Positions 1 through 7,980 of a DNA stretch of 48,697 nucleotides are shown here, piece by piece. The stretch is from Rubripirellula sp. (GTDB taxonomy: Bacteria; Planctomycetota; Planctomycetia; Pirellulales; Pirellulaceae): NCBI GenBank assembly GCA_029245125.1, contig JAQWPZ010000130.1, forward strand, positions 1 through 48,697. The letters are read 5' to 3'. Under the pieces are notes generated by a model that worked only from the letters and a program-made list of their open reading frames with translations, was not told where the DNA came from and did not search any database. The position numbers were made by a program, and so were the translations under genes. Numbering within the stretch: position 1 is the stretch's first letter; every line of letters starts with the position of its first letter.

Positions 1-241
1 GGATACCGCATGAGTGGTGGCATCTGTGGGTGTTACTCCATCGGGCAGCATTTCGATTTCTCGCCAGAGAAATCTTGCACCAAATTGCGTCCTCAACTTC
101 CCACGCTCCCACTTGCTTTTGTAGTTGCGTCATTGCAGCACGTAATCTGCTTCGTTTCTGATTGAGGCAAATCGTGCCGGCAAGGCCGAAAACGAGAATG
201 GTGCTCAACACGATCCGCAAGGGAGAGCGTTTGCTAGACAA
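1..241 (-). CDS. Possible N-terminal part of a small membrane-anchored protein, running off the left edge
   Basis: On the minus strand a reading frame stays open from about 360 to the left edge. From a TTG at 241 it begins with a basic stretch (SSKRSPLR), then one hydrophobic helix (IVLSTILVFGLAGTICL) and a charged, helical stretch. This is the usual look of small planctomycete proteins with an N-terminal anchor. No ATG or clear ribosome binding site supports the start. After about residue 45 the +1 frame reads more like protein (WREIEMLPDG) than the original frame, so the gene may be frameshifted or decayed. Function unknown; the remainder lies outside the window. Confidence 0.28.
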   Translation of the reverse strand, partial: MSSKRSPLRIVLSTILVFGLAGTICLNQKRSRLRAAMTQLQKQVGAWEVEDAIWCKISLARNRNAARWSNTHRCHHSCGI

Positions 242-818
242 AGGTAAGCTGAACGCGAATATTGAAAATTGCACCTCAGCAAAAGATGGCAAGTAAGACA
301 ATGAATCGGAGCGCGGAATCTTTGAATCGTACGGTTCTCTAACAGGATTCGCGAGAATCGTTTTTACGGTGTGATCGCGGGGTGTGGAAATGATGCCGAT
401 TAGAAATACCTCGCGACCTATCATGGGGCTCTCGAGAGAGTTTTGGGGAAGCTCTGTTTTTTAGCTATGTGGCTTCGTTCAATCATTTGCGGTCGGTGGT
501 TGAACGGTCTTCGATTTACCGATCCTCTGGGAGGCTAGGCCAGGATTATGATCTGATGAGAACTCAAACCGTCTGGAAGAAATCGAAGATTAGTGACTAG
601 TTCAGGAATCGGATTTCTGAGCTTATTGTCTTTCCACGCCGTCCTGGGCGGGTGTTCTGCCCGGCACACCGACAGGCTTTCAATGTTGTTCTGCTCTGCT
701 TGTTGGGGTGATTCTCCGCGAGAGATTGTGCTCGATACGGGAACAGACGTAGACGTTGGTTGCATCTGCGGTATGTTATCGAATTCAACTTTTTGTCCTG
801 TCAATTGCGGAAGAAATG
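242..818. other. Gap before the Fae-like gene
   Basis: I see no convincing gene here. Several short frames are open on both strands, but none has a ribosome binding site or recognisable protein character. The last bases, GGAAG at 809-813, serve as the ribosome binding site of the Fae-like gene. Confidence 0.5.
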
Positions 819-1376
819 ATGAGCGAAAGAATCGTGATGCGAACTGGTGAATGCTTGATCGCAGGTGGCCCTCCTTTTACGGCGGCTGAGCCAGAAGTTG
901 TGATTGGTGAATTGGACGGTCCAGTGGGCACCGCAATCGCGACGTTGACCGGAAATCAGTCGGCTGGTCACTCCAAGGTTTTTGCAATTCTAGACACTGA
1001 CATTCAGGTGCGACCGGTAACCTTGATGGTCAGCAAAGTCACGGTGAAGAGTTCGGCTTACACCAATATTCTGATGGGCACCGTGCAGGCTGCGATCGCC
1101 AACGGTGTACTCGATGCCGTTCGCGCGGGAGATTTGCCCAAAGAAAAAGCAAACGATCTGGGAATCATCTGCTCGGTTTGGCTCAACCCCGGCGCAGCCA
1201 AAGACGAGACCCTCGATCATGAAGCGTTGTTTGATATCCATCGCCGCGCCATGAAGCAAGCGATTCACAAAGCGATGAATAGCGAACCAAGCATTGATTG
1301 GTTGCTTGAAAACCAAGATAAGGTGACCCACAAGTATTACCAGCGCGCACTCGACGCGAAAAAATCACAAAGCTAG
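819..1376 (+). CDS. fae: Formaldehyde-activating enzyme (Fae) homologue, catalytic His replaced
   Basis: Fae condenses formaldehyde with tetrahydromethanopterin in the cytoplasm, at the entry of the H4MPT C1 pathway known in methylotrophs and planctomycetes. The 185-residue product follows the family throughout: GECLIAGG near the N-terminus, a central TLMVSKVTV segment matching the family's TLMFNKVTI, and AIANGVLDAV followed by the ADD/AND-type acidic turn and NPGAAKDE. The start at 819 is preferred over ATG 816 because GGAAG (809-813) is better spaced. Aligned on the following IG, the family's catalytic histidine (His17 of the Methylorubrum AM1 structure, as I remember it) falls on Glu24, and no other histidine lies nearby. 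The gene may therefore be a Fae paralogue with changed or sensory function rather than the canonical enzyme. No other C1 gene is visible in the window. Confidence 0.85.
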   Translation: MSERIVMRTGECLIAGGPPFTAAEPEVVIGELDGPVGTAIATLTGNQSAGHSKVFAILDTDIQVRPVTLMVSKVTVKSSAYTNILMGTVQAAIANGVLDAVRAGDLPKEKANDLGIICSVWLNPGAAKDETLDHEALFDIHRRAMKQAIHKAMNSEPSIDWLLENQDKVTHKYYQRALDAKKSQS

Positions 1377-2626
1377 TTTGAATCATGTCCGCCGGGGGGC
1401 TGGAATTTGGCGAATCGCGTGACGAGGAGAACCAAGCGGTCTGCTCGTCCCGCATTTTGCTCATCACGCTGGTCGTTTTTCTGATTCACAGTAGAAGTGA
1501 TTCAAGCTGACTGCATTTAAAGATCAGACGGATAGGCGACCGTCTCAAGGGAGTGAGGTCAACGCAGGGGCGTCCGTCAATTTGCGGCAGGATGCACTCC
1601 ACATTTGTAGGACTCTTGTGGTCGCTAGGACGGCTGCTCATCGCTTAAGTGATGCATCATGGGATTGTCCTCCGATTTCTGCTCACGAATCATCTCGGTT
1701 TTTCCCGCGATGACAATCACAGCATTGAATTTGCTTTCAATTTTGTTTCACCATCCGCGGCTTCGGCAACAGCACGGAGCTCGCAGCTCTTAAACACCAC
1801 GCGTTTCTGATGTGTCAGGTGATCGATGCCTGTGATCGCATTGGTTGCTCGAATGCAAGATATCCGGTTCGCTGATTGCATCTTGAGTTCATGGTCGCAG
1901 TCGGGATGCGAGAGGATTGTGATTTCACTTGCGAGCGGCAAGCCTCTGGGGAAAGATTAACTGCGCGCAGATCGATTTGAAGTGCGCGGAGATCGTGTTT
2001 TTCATACACCAACCCGAGTTGTCTTCGCGTAGACCGAGATGAAGCCTATCTCGGTGTTGTGATCTAATGCTCAACTACTAAGCTCCATGCTGTTATCCCT
2101 GCCTAGGCCGTGGTCTTATGGTGCTGCGTCGCTGTGTCAAGCGCGATGATCGGTCGGTTAACCGCAGATGGACTTCGGGTGGCAGCGTGGCTGAAGGAAC
2201 CCAGGACTTCTTGTGGCAACGGTTTGCAGAAGCCGGTGTAGAGGCATGTTCTTTTGTCTGGCAGAAAATTTTATCAGTATGGCGATTTCTTGACCGGGCG
2301 ATCCGGATTTGTGTCGCACGGGACGTTGAGTGGGTCGAGTATTGGCAGCAATCGGGGTGACCCTTTCTTATTGCTTCACTACGAATAGGTGGCGAGTGGT
2401 TGAGACGCCAGTTTTCAGTTCGCAAGTCTCGGGGCGGGCAGTCCTGAGGCGATTTCTAAATTGCAGATGTGGTTGGACCAGACGTGTCCCGACTCAATTC
2501 TATTCTGCTGAACCTCGGCGAAACCAATCGTGTCAAATCCGATTCGCAAGCCACTGGTGAATTCTGTTTGTTCGCACTCGTCACTCGTTTTCTGTTTCGC
2601 CTGGACAGAAGCAAAGGGCCAATCCA
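1377..2626. other. 1.25 kb gap without a convincing gene
   Basis: Only short overlapping frames on both strands are present, for example a 74-codon minus-strand frame at 1717-1941. None has a good ribosome binding site or familiar domain, and none is clearly better than its antisense partner. AAAGGG at 2613-2618 is the likely ribosome binding site of the following TTG-started helicase gene. Confidence 0.45.
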
Positions 2627-3790
2627 TTGAACATTCTGCAGCAAGTACTCGGAAATCTCGATATCGAGCCTCGCGATTATCAACAGCGGTTGGTATCCAA
2701 AACCTTGGGTATGTACGCGAGCCCATTCGAGGATCGTTTTGGCCGACAGCGATCGCCTGTTGATTCGGTTTTGATTGAAAGTCCGACCGGTAGCGGAAAG
2801 ACGGTGATCGCTCTGTTGGCAGCTCGGTGCATGCAACAGCAGCACGGGTTGAGTGTTGGCTGGGTCGCGATGCGTCGCAATCTGTTGAATCAGGCGGCGG
2901 CCGAGAATCTCAACCGCGGGTTCAATGTCGATTTGAAATTGATTTCGATGTTTGATCGGGATCCACCGAAGGTCGATTTCTTGATCGTCGATGAAGCGCA
3001 GCACGATGGTGCTCGCAGCATGGCATCATTGCATTCCCGCATCCGTCCCAAGAAATTGCTGGGGCTGACCGCGACACCCTTCCGCAGTGACAAAATCAAG
3101 CTCTGTTTCGAGCAGGTCAATCGAGATGTTGGAATTGAACAATTGATTCAGGGGGGATACCTGAGTCGATTTCACCACTACACGATCCCTCAGTATACCC
3201 CAGCCACGGTTACCGAAACATTCTTGCGGGAGCGGAGGCGATGGGGAAAGTCATTGCTGTTCTTTCATCGCTACCAACAGTGTTTGGAATGTCGCGACCT
3301 GTTAGCTGCAGCGGGTGTTCAAGCGGAAGTTGTTACGGCAGCCTCCGATCGTGAAAAACAAATCAAAGACTTCTCGGCGGGGAAAATTCCAGTGCTGATC
3401 AGTATGGCCATCCTCGCCGAAGGATTTGATTGCCCTTCCTTGCGGACCGTGTTCTGCCGGCCATCAGGAAAAGGGGCCACGATTCAGATGTGTGGCCGCG
3501 TTTTTCGAAAACACAAACGATTGAAATTCAAACAGGTCGTGCAGTGTGGCAGCACCCGCCACCCGATTACGAAGACGGCCACACCAACCGAGCAGTACTG
3601 TTGGATGGATGGTCGCTGGCAATCATTGAAGCTGAACGAAAGGATCGCTGCGATCAGTGCGCATACGCTTCGCTTGATTGCTGATTGTCGTCCACAGTTA
3701 CCGGATTATGTGATCAAGAATCGCGGGCGTGTCCAGCATATTGAGACTCCCGTTTCTACGAACCACGCTGCCGTCGCATCCAACGGTTAA
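2627..3790 (+). CDS. Compact SF2 (DEAD/DEAH-like) helicase, TTG start
   Basis: The 387-residue protein has both RecA-like lobes of superfamily 2 helicases and little else. In order: the DYQQ Q-like motif (residues 17-20), Walker A ESPTGSGKT (51-59), Walker B VDEAQH (121-126), motif III TAT (148-150), motif IV around SLLFF (209-213), motif V around ILAEGFDCPS (262-271), and motif VI QMCGRVFR with its arginine fingers (287-294). It should hydrolyse ATP and move on or remodel nucleic acid. The start must lie upstream of the DYQQ motif; TTG at 2627, with AAAGGG eight bases before it, is the only good choice. The next gene follows after 45 bp in the same direction, so the two probably form an operon. 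DEAQ with a short C-terminus resembles helicases of plasmids, phages and restriction-like systems more than housekeeping RNA helicases. The substrate is unknown. Confidence 0.88.
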   Translation: MNILQQVLGNLDIEPRDYQQRLVSKTLGMYASPFEDRFGRQRSPVDSVLIESPTGSGKTVIALLAARCMQQQHGLSVGWVAMRRNLLNQAAAENLNRGFNVDLKLISMFDRDPPKVDFLIVDEAQHDGARSMASLHSRIRPKKLLGLTATPFRSDKIKLCFEQVNRDVGIEQLIQGGYLSRFHHYTIPQYTPATVTETFLRERRRWGKSLLFFHRYQQCLECRDLLAAAGVQAEVVTAASDREKQIKDFSAGKIPVLISMAILAEGFDCPSLRTVFCRPSGKGATIQMCGRVFRKHKRLKFKQVVQCGSTRHPITKTATPTEQYCWMDGRWQSLKLNERIAAISAHTLRLIADCRPQLPDYVIKNRGRVQHIETPVSTNHAAVASNG

Positions 3791-3835
3791 ACACCTGACC
3801 ACCCTTTCTTTCTGTTTCTTGGAGAACCACTGATC

Positions 3836-4909
3836 ATGACGACTACTTTTCAATATGGTACCGCTCGCGTCCGCGATCTTGCTGTGATGACGGGGGAACG
3901 CAGTAAGCAGGGCCTGCCTCGTGTTCACGGCATCGAACTCGACGGGGAGGTGTTGGCGCCGACGCGACGTTTCTGGCGGTCCTTTTTCAAACGTTTTCAG
4001 ATCTCCGATTCGATGTTCCGTTTCTTCAGCTACGAGGAAGTTCTGGAACGTGTTACCGAGCAAAGTCCCTGTGAGCGTTTTCAGTACTGCATCGAACGGG
4101 AGCAGAATTCAAGGAGCAGCCTGCTGGCGGCCACCGCACCCGATCGTTCGATTACAGGCTTCCAAGAGGTCAAAGATCTGTTGGAGCGATATGATGGGCA
4201 GAATCTCAAGTATTCCAAAGGTGTGATTTCCAGTACCCATGTTCCGACATCGGGTGACGGCGAATTTCAAATCGGTGGAGATGAATTCAAGAACCGATTC
4301 GTGCTGGAAACACCAATCGATGGGTACGGTTTGCCAAAGATTCATCTCTCCCTATTGCGGATGCTCTGCTCCAATGGTGCGGTAGGTTACAGTCGTGCTT
4401 TTCGCACGCAGATCAATACCGGCAAAGATCCCCTGCACGGGATTTCGCGGGCACTCGATACCTACGATAACGACAATGGCTACGCCGCACTTTGGCAGCG
4501 ATTCGAAAGTGCGCAAAATTCCTGGGCCTCGATCCGAGAGACTCAAACGCTCTATTCGTTGCTGTTGGAAATTGACAAACGCAATGGGTTTACCAGTGAT
4601 GGGATTCTCAAGCAGTTTTATTCGATGAGCGGTCGTCCGCATGAGCTTTACGGAATTGCGAACCTCGATGCGTTCTCCCAAAAGCGACAACGAGTCTTGC
4701 CGGCGAAGTGCCGTGTGTATGATCTGTTGAACTTTGCCAGTGAAGTGGCTACGCACCAATCGATTCCCGAAGCCGGTCTGCAATTGCAGGGATATATTGG
4801 GAGTCTGGTCAGCGATGAATACGACATGGAGGGAACGGCTGAGCGGGTCACCGATTTTCAAGACTTTTTCGTCGGACCACCCGTGGAACGCCGTTTTTCA
4901 GTCAATTAG
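3836..4909 (+). CDS. DUF932-like protein paired with the helicase
   Basis: This 357-residue cytoplasmic protein has no signal peptide or membrane helix. Its middle, with TPIDGYGLPKIHLSLLRMLC followed by SNGAVGYSRAF (roughly residues 163-191), resembles the core of DUF932 proteins, which have a conserved R-L-x-C-S-N-G segment and are typical of phages and plasmids. The biochemical role of that family is not known to me. The ATG at 3836 has GGAG about eleven bases upstream, inside the 45 bp gap after the helicase gene, so co-transcription is likely. A strong inverted repeat follows the gene. The context suggests a DNA-metabolism or defence-type pair with the helicase, but this is inference; family assignment is moderate. 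Confidence 0.7.
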   Translation: MTTTFQYGTARVRDLAVMTGERSKQGLPRVHGIELDGEVLAPTRRFWRSFFKRFQISDSMFRFFSYEEVLERVTEQSPCERFQYCIEREQNSRSSLLAATAPDRSITGFQEVKDLLERYDGQNLKYSKGVISSTHVPTSGDGEFQIGGDEFKNRFVLETPIDGYGLPKIHLSLLRMLCSNGAVGYSRAFRTQINTGKDPLHGISRALDTYDNDNGYAALWQRFESAQNSWASIRETQTLYSLLLEIDKRNGFTSDGILKQFYSMSGRPHELYGIANLDAFSQKRQRVLPAKCRVYDLLNFASEVATHQSIPEAGLQLQGYIGSLVSDEYDMEGTAERVTDFQDFFVGPPVERRFSVN

Positions 4910-5011
4910 CCGCAGGGAAAGGAATCCCGCGATGCCTGAATCGGCTGAATGAAGAATGTGGTTCGTTGATAAGCTGTTCAATCAAAAGCAGCACTATCAA
5001 TAACTGTTGGG

Positions 5012-5055
5012 CGTCTTGAATTCGGGCTCTACTTCGGGAGTCGGGATTCAAGACG
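5012..5055 (+). terminator. Long inverted repeat after the helicase/DUF932-like unit
   Basis: CGTCTTGAAT at 5012-5021 pairs perfectly with ATTCAAGACG at 5046-5055 (10 bp stem, 24-base loop that itself contains repeated TCGGG). It lies about 100 bp past the DUF932-like stop. There is no T-run, so it may be an attenuator, a Rho-type stop or a mobile palindrome rather than a classical intrinsic terminator. Confidence 0.4.
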
Positions 5056-5151
5056 GCTACCGATGACCACTCAGATTCGGGCATCGTGTGGTGGTGGCGA
5101 AACCATTGAGGTTCGGACGATGTAAACTGACGGCGAACCACTTTTCGGCGC

Positions 5152-5157
5152 AGGAGG
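5152..5157 (+). promoter_or_regulatory. Strong ribosome binding site deciding the oxidoreductase start
   Basis: AGGAGG lies eight bases before the ATG at 5166. It settles the start of the FAD-dependent oxidoreductase against an upstream in-frame ATG at 5088, and it places a signal peptide directly at the N-terminus. Confidence 0.8.
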
Positions 5158-5165
5158 ATGAAAGC

Positions 5166-7703
5166 ATGCGAACCCACCAAGATTCTCAGGCCCTTTTTGG
5201 TGGGCGTTGGTTTGCCAAGGTTTGCATGGCCATGGTCTTTACGGTTGCAGTCGGCGACGGTGCTTTTGCCGCCAAGCCTGCACCTGAACCGCTCATCCTG
5301 GTCGAAGCGGAGGCGTTTACTGACACGGGGGGCTGGGTGGTTGATCCTCAATTCATGGATCTGATGGGATCGCCTTACCTGTTGGCCCACGGGCTAGGGA
5401 TTCCAGTGAAAGATGCGACCACCGAGGTTGTGATTCCAAAGTCGGCTTCCTATCGGGTGTGGGTACGGACCAAGGACTGGGTCGCACAATGGAATGCACC
5501 AGGCACACCCGGACGCTTCCAATTGATGCTCGATGGAAATCCTCTCGATACGAAGTTCGGGACCGCTGGAGCACAATGGCACTGGCAAGACGGCGGGACC
5601 GTCAATTTACAAACAGGGAACGTGCAGCTCGCGTTGCATGACTTGACCGGGTTCGAAGGCCGCTGCGACGCGATTTTGTTTTCCGCCGATCTCGCTTTCG
5701 TGCCGCCCAATCAGGACCCTGAGATGGGGGCTTTTCGTCGCGAATGCCTCGGACTGCCCGAGCAACCGGAAAACGTTGGGGAGTATGACCTGGTTGTGAC
5801 GGGGGGCGGAATCGCTGGCACTTGCGCCGCAGTCACCGCTGCACGTCTCGGCTTGAAGGTCGCTCTGATTCAGGACCGACCAGTCCTCGGCGGCAATAAC
5901 AGTTCTGAGGTGCGGGTCTGGTTACAAGGAGCTCGCAGCAAGCAGCCTTGGCCAAGGGTTGGCGATGTGGTTGCCGAACTCGAAGCCAGCCAACGCGCCC
6001 ATTACGGTTCTGAAAATACCGCAGAACTTTACGAAGACGATAAGAAATTGGCGGTGGTGAAAGCCGAACCGAACATTGACCTCTACCTCGAGTATCGAGG
6101 CAACGGCGTCGAGATGGATGGTCGCGAAGTGGAAAGCAAGATTTTTGGTAGCCAGACGAGTGTCGACAAACAGGATGATTTCGACAATCAACGCAGCGGG
6201 GTCGAAAAACAGGGGCGACGGATTCGGGCGGTGCTGGCGACTGAAATCCGTACCGGGAAACGGATTCGTATTCAGGGGCGTTGGTTCGCGGATTGCACCG
6301 GAGACGCCTGCATTGGTGCACTTGCTGGCGCTGATTTTGATCTGCAAGAAAAGAACAAGATGGGGCCCTGCAATTTATGGAATGTTTGTGAGTGCAAGGA
6401 TACCAACGCCATCAATACCGGTACCGAAGTATTCAGCGAAGCGGTTGCATTCCCTCGCTGTCCTTGGGCACTCGATCTTTCGGACAAGCCGTTTCCGGGG
6501 CGGAGTCAAGACAAACCTGATCCAAACCAGCTTGGCGGTTGGTACTGGGAAAGTGGCTTTGACCGCGACCCGATTCAGGAAATGGAATATGTGCGCGACT
6601 GGAATTTTCGTGCGATGTACGGTGCTTGGGATGCACTCAAAAATGTCGATCAGGTACTGCCCAATCACCAATTGAATTGGTCTGCTTACATTCTTGGTAA
6701 ACGCGAGTCGCGAAGGTTGCTCGGTGATGTGATCTTGGACACGGATGATCTCAATCAAGATCGAAAATTCACCGATGGCTGCGCGCCGACCGGTTGGGAT
6801 AACGATCTTCACGTGCCCAGTTCTCGATACAGCGAGGGCTTTGAAGGTGATGCTTTTATCGCCGATGCCAAGCACGGGTACTTTCCAGCCTTCAAGGACA
6901 ATCGCCCTTTTTGGATACCGTACCGATGCCTCTATTCACGTAACATCGACAATCTGTTTATGGCTGGTCGCTGCATCAGCGTGACGCACGAAGCACTCGG
7001 AGCGGTGCGAGTGATGCGAACCTGTGGCACGCAAGGTGAAATCGTTGGGATGGCAGCAAGTGTTTGCAAGGCATTTGCTACCCAACCCCGTGGTGTTTAC
7101 GAAAATCATCTGGCCGAACTCCAAGACCGGATGCGGCAAGGTGTTGGTCAGGTCGATGGGTCAAAGATCCCCTATTCAAATCAAGGGGAGCATGGCAGTA
7201 GTCTGCGGCAAGCTACTCTCGACCAACCGAATTGGATCAGGAGTGCTGGAACGAACCTCGCTCGTACCGCCAAGGTGAGCACCTCGATTCCTGTTCCTTC
7301 AGACGGGATCGATCGGTCCGTGCTGCTGAATGACGGCAACGGGAAAATTGAAGATGCCGACGCACGCTGGATCGGAAAGGGAAGGATGCCACACGTCATC
7401 GAATTTCGATGGGAGGAACCGATCCAAATCGCTGCATCGAGAATGATCACCGGCAGGTTCAATGGGGCCCGAATCCTCAATCCGATCAGTCATTTCAAAT
7501 TGCAGCGTTACGACGGAGCAACGTGGCGAGATATCTTGCCGGCGGTGGAGGAAAATGAAAGTCCTGTTTGGACAGCAACCTTTGCGCCGGTGACAACGAA
7601 CGCTCTGCGGATTGTCATCACGCAAACGCCGCACAACATTTCCCGGCTATGGGAGGTTGAGTTTTATCCACCTTTGCCGGAACAGGAACCAATTGAAAAG
7701 TGA
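5166..7703 (+). CDS. Exported FAD-dependent oxidoreductase with N-terminal beta-sandwich and C-terminal discoidin-like region
   Basis: The 845-residue product starts with a signal peptide (hydrophobic VCMAMVFTVAVGDGAFA, cleavage near residue 36). Residues about 42-180 look like a carbohydrate-binding beta-sandwich (LILVEAEAF then SYRVWVRTKDW). A Rossmann FAD site follows at 211-218 (VTGGGIAG), then LGGNNSSEVR (241-250), a hallmark of the FAD_oxidored family (PF12831) common in planctomycete and Bacteroidetes glycan loci. Near the end are LMAGRCISVTHEALGAVRVM, which closes the FAD-binding fold, and a discoidin-like beta-sandwich (RIVITQTPHNISRLWEVEFY). The substrate is unknown; oxidation of a sugar or sugar acid outside the cytoplasm is plausible. 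It converges on the sulfatase/beta-helix operon, which supports a glycan-related role. Confidence 0.87.
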   Translation: MRTHQDSQALFGGRWFAKVCMAMVFTVAVGDGAFAAKPAPEPLILVEAEAFTDTGGWVVDPQFMDLMGSPYLLAHGLGIPVKDATTEVVIPKSASYRVWVRTKDWVAQWNAPGTPGRFQLMLDGNPLDTKFGTAGAQWHWQDGGTVNLQTGNVQLALHDLTGFEGRCDAILFSADLAFVPPNQDPEMGAFRRECLGLPEQPENVGEYDLVVTGGGIAGTCAAVTAARLGLKVALIQDRPVLGGNNSSEVRVWLQGARSKQPWPRVGDVVAELEASQRAHYGSENTAELYEDDKKLAVVKAEPNIDLYLEYRGNGVEMDGREVESKIFGSQTSVDKQDDFDNQRSGVEKQGRRIRAVLATEIRTGKRIRIQGRWFADCTGDACIGALAGADFDLQEKNKMGPCNLWNVCECKDTNAINTGTEVFSEAVAFPRCPWALDLSDKPFPGRSQDKPDPNQLGGWYWESGFDRDPIQEMEYVRDWNFRAMYGAWDALKNVDQVLPNHQLNWSAYILGKRESRRLLGDVILDTDDLNQDRKFTDGCAPTGWDNDLHVPSSRYSEGFEGDAFIADAKHGYFPAFKDNRPFWIPYRCLYSRNIDNLFMAGRCISVTHEALGAVRVMRTCGTQGEIVGMAASVCKAFATQPRGVYENHLAELQDRMRQGVGQVDGSKIPYSNQGEHGSSLRQATLDQPNWIRSAGTNLARTAKVSTSIPVPSDGIDRSVLLNDGNGKIEDADARWIGKGRMPHVIEFRWEEPIQIAASRMITGRFNGARILNPISHFKLQRYDGATWRDILPAVEENESPVWTATFAPVTTNALRIVITQTPHNISRLWEVEFYPPLPEQEPIEK

Positions 7704-7980
7704 AATCATTCATGCGGAGCGACGCCGACGCCTCAAGCGTTCATTGGCAGCTGGACTCTGTTGGAGCTGCTGCGGGTTAAGAGCGGTTCAACCGGAAAAC
7801 GGATTGCCTTGTCGATCCGCACTGGAAAGATTCAGTGCGTGCCGGGACAAAGATGATCAAGGTAGGAATGCAGCGTCGGTGATCCGGTTCGGGAATGATC
7901 CGGTGCTTTTGCCGTAATCGTATGACTCCAAATTGGCTGGCATTTTGGCCATGCGATGCTCACCTAGACGCCGGCTCTTT
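7704..7980. other. Convergent intergenic region
   Basis: This separates the 3' ends of the oxidoreductase (+) and the beta-helix protein (-). Apart from the hairpin at 7818-7839 I see nothing in it. Confidence 0.5.
7818..7839. terminator. Hairpin between converging genes
   Basis: CGCACTG (7818-7824) and CAGTGCG (7833-7839) form a perfect 7 bp stem with an 8-base loop midway between the two converging stop codons. It could serve both strands. No T-run follows on either side. Confidence 0.35.

Noticed and set aside
593..850. Plus-strand frame of 85 codons with many cysteines before the Fae-like gene
   Set aside because: It overlaps the real gene start, has no ribosome binding site and its composition is what the antisense of random G/C-rich sequence gives.
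1717..1941. Minus-strand frame of 74 codons in the 1.25 kb gap, considered as a decayed gene
   Set aside because: No domain, no ribosome binding site, and a weak likeness (HPDC, AITG-LTH) to frames near 45780 and 16100 was too short to mean anything.
5088..5165. Upstream extension of the FAD oxidoreductase start
   Set aside because: A perfect AGGAGG before 5166 and a signal peptide directly after it make the shorter start far better.
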